Assembly: GCA_902586485.1 (NCBI GenBank) | Contig: CACIHO010000001.1 | Span: 155,774 to 219,773 of the forward strand | Source of the DNA: an uncultured Pelagibacteraceae bacterium | GTDB taxonomy: Bacteria > Pseudomonadota > Alphaproteobacteria > Pelagibacterales > Pelagibacteraceae | Length of the DNA stretch: 64,000 nt | Direction of reading: 5' to 3' | Program-made: the position numbers and the translations under genes | Notes under the pieces: model-generated | Databases searched by the model: none | Told to the model about the DNA's origin: nothing | The model's input: only the letters and a program-made list of their open reading frames with translations | Part shown: positions 57,198-64,000 of the stretch, in pieces | Position numbering within the stretch: position 1 is the stretch's first letter | Layout: every line of letters begins with the position of its first letter

Positions 57198-60100
57198 ATG
57201 CAATTATCTTTTACTGAAAAGAAAAATATAAGAAAAAGTTTTGGTAAACTTAAAGAAGGTTTATCAATTCCTAACTTAATCGAAGTACAAAAAAATTCCT
57301 ATAAAGAATTAACAGAATTCAATGCTGAAGCAGCTGAACTTGCTAAAGGGTTCGATAGAGTATTTAAAAGTATTTTCCCAATTGAAGATTTAAATGATAA
57401 AGCAACTTTAGAGTATGTTTCATACAGATTGGAGAAGCCGAAATTTGATGTTGAAGAGTGTATAGCAAGAGGCCTTACATATTCATCAGCTCTTAAGTGC
57501 ACTTTAAGATTGGTAGTTTACGAAATAGACCAAGAAAATAACACAAAAGATATTTTATCAGCTAAAGAGCAAGAAGTTTATATGGGCGAAGTCCCCATGA
57601 TGACTAATAGTGGAACTTTTATTACTAACGGTGTTCAAAGAGTTGTGGTAAATCAGATGCATAGAAGTCCTGGTGTATTTTTTGATCATGATAAAGGAAA
57701 AACTCATGCGAGTGGTAAACTTTTATTTAACTGCAGAGTAATACCAAATAGAGGTTCTTGGTTAGATTTTGAATATGATGTAAAAGATTTTCTATATTTT
57801 AAAATCGACAGAAAAAAGAAAATTTTTTCATCTACTTTATTGTTAGCTTTAGGTTACACTAAATCAGAAATAGTAGATGAATTCTATGAGAGTGAACAAT
57901 ACACTTTTGATCCAAAAACTGAAAAATGGAAAACTAAATTTAATCCTGAAAACTATAAAGCTAAAAATTTATCAGAGGAAGTAATTGATGCAAAGACTGG
58001 CGAAGTAGTAATTAAATTAGGTGACAAGATTAATTTTTTAAATGCAAAAAAATTAGCTAACGATGGGCTTAAAGACATATTAGTTTCAAGAGAGTCTCTA
58101 TTTGGTAAATTTTTACACAGAGATGTAAAAGTTAATGAAGAAGAGGATGGCGTATACAAAATTGGAACTGAATTAAACGATACAATTATTCAGCAAATTT
58201 TAGACGCAAATATAAATACACTTCAAATTTCTGTTACAAACTCTATAAATAAAGGACCTTATCTACTCACAACAATTTTAGCTGATAAAAATAATTCTAA
58301 AGACGAAGCTATCACAGAAATTTATAAAATGTTAAGACCTGGTGAACCCCCAACCATAGAGATAGCAACTCAAATATTTAACAATCTTTTCTTTAGCTCA
58401 GACAGATATGATTTGTCAGATGTTGGAAGAGTTAAAATGAACTCAAGATTAAACCAAGAGTGCTCTGACAAAATTACAATATTAAGAACCGACGATATTA
58501 TTGCTATAATTCATAAAATGTTAGATTTAAGAGATGGTAAAGATGATGTTGATGACATAGATCACCTGGGAAATAGAAGAGTTCGTTCTGTTGGTGAGTT
58601 AGTTGAGAACCAGGCGAGAATAGGTGTTTACAGAATGGAAAGAGCTATTAAAGAAAAAATGACAACTTTAGATGTTGAGTCAGCTATGCCTCAGGATTTA
58701 ATAAATGCAAAACCGTTAACAGTTTCGTTGAAAGATTTTTTTGCAAGTTCACAATTATCCCAATTTATGGACCAAACAAATCCATTATCTGAAATTACTC
58801 ACAAAAGAAGAGTTTCAGCGTTAGGACCAGGTGGCTTGACAAGAGAAAGAGCAGGTTTTGAAGTTAGGGATGTACATCCAACACACTATGGAAGAATTTG
58901 TCCAATTGAGACACCAGAAGGCCCAAATATTGGATTGATTAATAGTTTATCCACATATGCTAAAATTAATAAGTATGGCTTTATTGAAAGCCCATACAAA
59001 AAAGTAAAAGACGGTGTTGTTCAAGATAAAGTAGAATACTTATCAGCAATGGAAGAAACAAAATTTACTATTGCTCAAGCTAATACAACACTTGATAAAA
59101 ATGGTAAAATTACTGAAGAACTGGTTTCGTGCAGACAAAATCTAAATTTTCTCTTAGCTAAACCTGAGTCTATTGATTATATTGATGTATCACCTAAACA
59201 ATTAGTTTCAGTTGCAGCTTCATTAATTCCATTTTTAGAAAATGATGATGCAAACAGAGCCTTAATGGGATCAAACATGATGAGGCAAGCAGTTCCATTG
59301 TTAAAACCAGAGTCACCACTTGTTGGAACAGGAATTGAAAGTGATGTAGCTTTAGACTCTGGTGTAACTATTGTTGCTAAACGTGATGGAATTGTTGATA
59401 AGATAGATGGTAAAAGAATTGTTATAAAAGTAACTGAGGAAACAGACTTTAGTAAATCTGGTGTAGATATCTATAACCTTCAAAAATTTAAAAGATCAAA
59501 CCAAAATACTTGCATAAACCAAAGACCACTAGTTAGAGTTGGTGACAAAGTTAAATCTGGAGACATAATTGCAGATGGTCCTTCAACAAAATTAGGTGAA
59601 CTTGCTTTAGGTAAAAATGTTACAGTAGCATTCATGCCCTGGCAAGGTTACAACTTTGAAGACTCAATCCTAATTTCAGAGAGATGTGTTACGGATGACG
59701 TATTTACATCTATTCATATTGTTGAATATGAAATAATGGCAAGAGACACAAAACTTGGTGAAGAAGAAATAACAAGAGATATCCCAAATGTAAATGAAGA
59801 AGCTTTAAAAAACCTTGATGAGTCAGGAATAGTTTATATTGGTGCAGAGGTTAACGCTGGAGATATTTTAGTTGGTAAAGTTACTCCAAAAGGAGACTCA
59901 GCATCCGGTCCTGAGGAAAAATTATTAAGATCAATATTTGGAGAAAAAGCTATTGACGTAACTGATACATCTTTAAGAATGTCAAGAGGCTCAAGTGGAA
60001 CAGTAGTTGATGTAAGGGTATTTAATAGACATGGAATTGAGAAAGATGAAAGATCAATAACTATTGAGAGAGCTGAAATTGAACAAGTTCAACAAGATAA

Positions 60101-61286
60101 AATTGTTGAAGAAGAAATATTAGAGAGAAGTATTAAACAAAGAGCTTCACAATTTCTGTCAGGATCATCTTTGACCAAAAAGGTAAAAGATATATCAGAA
60201 GGAACTAAGTTAGATTTTGATATAATTAACAAGTTATCAATAAATGATGTCTTCAAAATTACAGTAGGAAATGTAAATGACGAAACAACATTAGCTCAAT
60301 TAAAAGATCAATATAATAAAGCTAAACAAGACATAACAGAGAGATTTGAGGATAAAGTTTTAAAAATTAGAAGTGGTGATGATTTATTACCGAGTGTTAT
60401 GAAAATGGTAAAAGTATTCGTAGCTATAAAAAGAAGATTAAGACCTGGTGATAAGATGTCAGGAAGACATGGAAACAAAGGAGTTGTAAGTAAAATTGTA
60501 CCTGTTGAGGATATGCCATATAGAGAAGATGGCAGACCAGTTGATATTGTGTTAAATCCTTTGGGTGTCCCAAGTAGGATGAATGTTGGACAAATTTTAG
60601 AGACACATTTAGGTTGGGCATGTAAAGAATTTGGTGAACAAGTTAAAAATTTAGTTAACCAAAATAACAAAAAAATTGAAAGAACAGAAAAAATCGAAAA
60701 TTTTTTAAAATCTGTTTATGGAGAAGAAATTTTTAAAGATAAGGTAGATAAATTAAGCAAGAGTGAATTTAAAGATCTTTGTGAAAATTTACAAAATGGC
60801 ATAGCAATCTCAACGCCTGTTTTTGATGGTGCTAAAGAAAAAAATGTTACTGAGATGCTTGAACTAGCAAATTTACCAGGATCTGGACAAACTTATTTAT
60901 GGGATGGAAGAACAGGAGAGAAATTTGATAGACCAGTTACTGTTGGTATAATTTATATGTTAAAACTTCATCACTTAGTTGAAGATAAAATTCATGCAAG
61001 ATCTACAGGACCTTACAGTTTGGTTACACAACAACCACTTGGTGGTAAAGCGCAATTAGGTGGTCAAAGGTTTGGTGAAATGGAAGTGTGGGCACTTGAA
61101 GCATATGGTGCATCATATACGTTACAGGAAATTTTAACTGTTAAATCTGATGACGTTGCAGGAAGAGTTAAAGTTTATGAGACTATAGTTAAAGGAGAAG
61201 AAAACTTTGAGTCTGGAATACCAGAGTCATTTAACGTTTTAGTTAAAGAGATTAAATCATTAGCATTAAATGTGGAGCTTAATTAA
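57198..61286 (+). CDS. rpoB: DNA-directed RNA polymerase beta subunit
   Basis: RpoB motifs [58 protein letters not shown]. Confidence 0.98.
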   Translation: MQLSFTEKKNIRKSFGKLKEGLSIPNLIEVQKNSYKELTEFNAEAAELAKGFDRVFKSIFPIEDLNDKATLEYVSYRLEKPKFDVEECIARGLTYSSALKCTLRLVVYEIDQENNTKDILSAKEQEVYMGEVPMMTNSGTFITNGVQRVVVNQMHRSPGVFFDHDKGKTHASGKLLFNCRVIPNRGSWLDFEYDVKDFLYFKIDRKKKIFSSTLLLALGYTKSEIVDEFYESEQYTFDPKTEKWKTKFNPENYKAKNLSEEVIDAKTGEVVIKLGDKINFLNAKKLANDGLKDILVSRESLFGKFLHRDVKVNEEEDGVYKIGTELNDTIIQQILDANINTLQISVTNSINKGPYLLTTILADKNNSKDEAITEIYKMLRPGEPPTIEIATQIFNNLFFSSDRYDLSDVGRVKMNSRLNQECSDKITILRTDDIIAIIHKMLDLRDGKDDVDDIDHLGNRRVRSVGELVENQARIGVYRMERAIKEKMTTLDVESAMPQDLINAKPLTVSLKDFFASSQLSQFMDQTNPLSEITHKRRVSALGPGGLTRERAGFEVRDVHPTHYGRICPIETPEGPNIGLINSLSTYAKINKYGFIESPYKKVKDGVVQDKVEYLSAMEETKFTIAQANTTLDKNGKITEELVSCRQNLNFLLAKPESIDYIDVSPKQLVSVAASLIPFLENDDANRALMGSNMMRQAVPLLKPESPLVGTGIESDVALDSGVTIVAKRDGIVDKIDGKRIVIKVTEETDFSKSGVDIYNLQKFKRSNQNTCINQRPLVRVGDKVKSGDIIADGPSTKLGELALGKNVTVAFMPWQGYNFEDSILISERCVTDDVFTSIHIVEYEIMARDTKLGEEEITRDIPNVNEEALKNLDESGIVYIGAEVNAGDILVGKVTPKGDSASGPEEKLLRSIFGEKAIDVTDTSLRMSRGSSGTVVDVRVFNRHGIEKDERSITIERAEIEQVQQDKIVEEEILERSIKQRASQFLSGSSLTKKVKDISEGTKLDFDIINKLSINDVFKITVGNVNDETTLAQLKDQYNKAKQDITERFEDKVLKIRSGDDLLPSVMKMVKVFVAIKRRLRPGDKMSGRHGNKGVVSKIVPVEDMPYREDGRPVDIVLNPLGVPSRMNVGQILETHLGWACKEFGEQVKNLVNQNNKKIERTEKIENFLKSVYGEEIFKDKVDKLSKSEFKDLCENLQNGIAISTPVFDGAKEKNVTEMLELANLPGSGQTYLWDGRTGEKFDRPVTVGIIYMLKLHHLVEDKIHARSTGPYSLVTQQPLGGKAQLGGQRFGEMEVWALEAYGASYTLQEILTVKSDDVAGRVKVYETIVKGEENFESGIPESFNVLVKEIKSLALNVELN

Positions 61287-64000
61287 TGAAAAAAGAATTA
61301 ACAGATCTATTTAAAGGCAGCGAAATTTCAGAAGCTCAAAATTTTAATAGTATTAAAATTTCTCTCGCCAGCCCAGAGAAAATTAAATCTTGGACATTTG
61401 GTGAAATTAAAAAACCTGAAACAATTAACTACAGAACATTTAGACCTGAAAAAGATGGTTTGTTCTGTGCAAGAATTTTTGGACCAATAAAAGACTATGA
61501 GTGTTTATGTGGAAAGTATAAACGAATGAAATTTAGAGGAATTATTTGTGAGAAGTGTGGAGTTGAGGTTACAAAATCAAATGTAAGAAGAGAAAGAATG
61601 GGCCACATTAATCTTGCTACACCAGTAGCACATATTTGGTTTTTAAAGTCTCTTCCAAGCAGAATTGCTTTAGCAGTTGATATGAAACTAAAAGAAATAG
61701 AGAGAGTTCTTTATTTTGAAAACTTTATAGTAATAGAACCAGGTTTAACTGGTTTACAAAAAAATCAACTTTTAAATGAGGAAGAATTAGCAAAATATCA
61801 AGATGAATTTGGTGAGGAAAGCTTCACAGCAGGAATTGGTGCTGAAGCCGTACTTGAGATGCTGAAAAATTTGGACTTAGAATTAGAGAGAAAAAATCTT
61901 GTTAGCTTTATTAAAGAGACTAAATCAAAGGTTAATGAGGAAAGAGCAATTAAAAGATTAAAATTAGTCGAGTCATTTATAGAAACTGGTCAAAAACCTG
62001 AGTGGATGATTATGACAGTAGTTCCGGTTATACCACCTGAATTAAGACCTTTAGTTCCTCTTGATGGTGGAAGATTTGCTACTTCAGATCTTAATGATTT
62101 GTACAGAAGAGTAATTAACAGAAATAACAGATTAAAAAGACTAATGGATCTTAAAGCTCCAGATATCATTGTAAGAAATGAAAAAAGAATGCTTCAAGAG
62201 TCAGTTGATGCTCTATTTGATAACGGTAGAAGAGGGAGAGTAATTACTGGAACAGGCAAAAGACCGCTTAAATCGCTTGCAGAAATGCTGAAAGGCAAGC
62301 AAGGTAGGTTTAGACAAAATCTTTTAGGAAAAAGAGTTGATTACTCTGGAAGATCAGTAATCGTTGTTGGTCCGGACTTAAAATTACATGAGTGTGGTTT
62401 ACCAAAAAAAATGGCTTTAGAATTATTTAAACCATTTTTATATGCAAGATTAAATAAATTAGGTTTGGCTTCAACAATTAAACAAGCTAAAAAATTAGTT
62501 GAAAAAGAAACCAACGCCGTTTGGGATGCTTTAGAATTGATAGTTAGAGAACATCCTGTGCTTTTAAATAGAGCGCCAACACTTCATAGACTTGGAGTTC
62601 AAGCATTCGAGCCAAAATTAATTGAAGGTGATGCAATTGAATTACATCCTTTAACTTGTGCAGCATTTAATGCTGATTTTGATGGTGATCAAATGGCAGT
62701 TCATGTTCCATTAAGTTTAGAAGCACAATTAGAAGCAAGAATTTTAATGTTATCTACAAATAATATTCTTTCTCCATCAAATGGCAAACCAATTATTGTT
62801 CCAAGTCAGGATATGATTTTAGGAATTTACTATCTTTCTCAAGAACCTATATCTGATAAACCAGCTGGATATTTTACAAACTCAGATCAAATTGAATTTG
62901 CATTATCATCTGGTCAAATAAATGTTCATAGCACTATTATTTCAAGATTTGAGACTGTAGATGATAATGGTAATAAAAAAATGGAAAAATATACTTCTAC
63001 AGCTGGAAGATTTTTATTAGCAAACTTATTACCTAAGAATAGCAATATTAAATTTTCTTTAGTAGATAGATTATTACCTAAGAAAGTAGTTTCAGAAATA
63101 ATTGATGTTGTATTTAGATTTTGTGGTCAAAAAACAACTGTAATTTTTTGTGATAAACTTAAAGATTTAGGTTTTAAACATGCGTTTAAAGCAGGAATTT
63201 CATTTGGAAAAGACGATCTTGTAATTCCAGCAAACAAAACTCAATTAATTGATGATACTAAGAAATTAATTGCAGATTATGAAACCCAATATGCGGAAGG
63301 TCTAATTACAAGAGGTGAAAAATATAACAAAGTTGTTGATGCTTGGTCAAAGTGTACAGATAAAGTTGCCGGTGAAATGATGAAGGGAATTTCAGCTACA
63401 GAAAAAACTGATGAAGGATTAAAAATAAATTCAGTATTTATGATGGCTGATAGTGGAGCTAGAGGATCTGCTGCACAAATGAAACAATTAGCTGGTATGA
63501 GAGGTTTAATTGCTAAACCTTCAGGTGAAATTATTGAAAGTCCAATTATTTCGAACTTTAAAGAAGGATTAACTGCTTTAGAGTATTTTAATTCAACTCA
63601 TGGAGCTAGAAAAGGATTAGCAGATACAGCCCTAAAAACAGCTAGTTCTGGATATTTAACAAGAAGATTATGCGATGTAGCTCAAGATTTAACTGTCACC
63701 AAAAAAGCTTGTGACTGTAAAAATCCAGGATTTATCGAACTCTCTGAAATTTTAGAAGGTGGTAATGTAGTAGTTAGCCTTTCTGAAAGAGCGCTTGGTA
63801 GAGTTACGTTTGATGAGGTTAAACATCCTTTAACTGGTGAAGTAATAATCAAAAAACAAACCATGATTGATGAGGCTGGATGTGATAAAATTGATGCTGC
63901 AGGGGTAAAATCAATAAAAGTTTACTCAGTAATGACTTGTGGTTCAAAAGAAGGTGTTTGTGCTACTTCTTACGGAAGAGATTTATCTAGAGGTAAAATG
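61286..64000 (+). CDS. rpoC: DNA-directed RNA polymerase beta' subunit (runs off window end)
   Basis: Start [20 protein letters not shown]; zinc-ribbon cysteines [39 protein letters not shown]; no stop before 64000. Confidence 0.97.
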   Translation, partial: MKKELTDLFKGSEISEAQNFNSIKISLASPEKIKSWTFGEIKKPETINYRTFRPEKDGLFCARIFGPIKDYECLCGKYKRMKFRGIICEKCGVEVTKSNVRRERMGHINLATPVAHIWFLKSLPSRIALAVDMKLKEIERVLYFENFIVIEPGLTGLQKNQLLNEEELAKYQDEFGEESFTAGIGAEAVLEMLKNLDLELERKNLVSFIKETKSKVNEERAIKRLKLVESFIETGQKPEWMIMTVVPVIPPELRPLVPLDGGRFATSDLNDLYRRVINRNNRLKRLMDLKAPDIIVRNEKRMLQESVDALFDNGRRGRVITGTGKRPLKSLAEMLKGKQGRFRQNLLGKRVDYSGRSVIVVGPDLKLHECGLPKKMALELFKPFLYARLNKLGLASTIKQAKKLVEKETNAVWDALELIVREHPVLLNRAPTLHRLGVQAFEPKLIEGDAIELHPLTCAAFNADFDGDQMAVHVPLSLEAQLEARILMLSTNNILSPSNGKPIIVPSQDMILGIYYLSQEPISDKPAGYFTNSDQIEFALSSGQINVHSTIISRFETVDDNGNKKMEKYTSTAGRFLLANLLPKNSNIKFSLVDRLLPKKVVSEIIDVVFRFCGQKTTVIFCDKLKDLGFKHAFKAGISFGKDDLVIPANKTQLIDDTKKLIADYETQYAEGLITRGEKYNKVVDAWSKCTDKVAGEMMKGISATEKTDEGLKINSVFMMADSGARGSAAQMKQLAGMRGLIAKPSGEIIESPIISNFKEGLTALEYFNSTHGARKGLADTALKTASSGYLTRRLCDVAQDLTVTKKACDCKNPGFIELSEILEGGNVVVSLSERALGRVTFDEVKHPLTGEVIIKKQTMIDEAGCDKIDAAGVKSIKVYSVMTCGSKEGVCATSYGRDLSRGKM

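Noticed and set aside
60308-60670. 120-aa minus-strand ORF inside rpoB
   Set aside because: Fully antisense to a strongly conserved rpoB region; shadow ORF.
1-64000. CRISPR arrays, transposons, prophage or toxin-antitoxin modules
   Set aside because: No regularly spaced repeats, transposase/integrase, cas or phage-like genes were recognised in either strand.

Overview
AT-rich, gene-dense chromosomal segment whose protein content and gene order look like a marine SAR11 / Pelagibacter-type alphaproteobacterium (inferred by reading, not by a database search). Left part: class II aldolase end, a fused SpeD-SpeE polyamine gene, an amino-acid ABC transporter followed by a PhyH dioxygenase, glycosyltransferases, EamA transporters, rpoZ, dus, nrdAB and prpDBC. 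Middle: gph/glmU-C-terminal/glmS, class II DAHP synthase, nadE, cysS, cimA, rpsD, the grxD-bolA-purLQSCB cluster, map, sfsA and cinA. Right: a glycosyltransferase/epimerase plus glucosylglycerate islet at tRNA-Leu, NAD kinase, then tRNA-Thr, rlmB, tRNA-Tyr, tRNA-Gly, tuf, tRNA-Trp, secE, nusG, rplKAJL, rpoB and partial rpoC. No CRISPR array, transposase, integrase or rRNA was recognised. Best leads: (1) a 92-nt direct repeat carrying the promoter region and 5' half of a tRNA-Leu(CAA), flanking a gpgS/phosphatase cassette next to the intact tRNA-Leu(UAA); (2) a candidate minus-strand structured RNA at about 17164-17290, with an intrinsic terminator and a mutually exclusive 7-bp alternative helix; (3) an alphaproteobacterial LexA-type GTTC-N7-GTTC box upstream of nrdAB; (4) a SpeD-SpeE fusion; (5) a GlmU lacking its uridylyltransferase domain; (6) a secreted HExxH protein in a tightly coupled operon.
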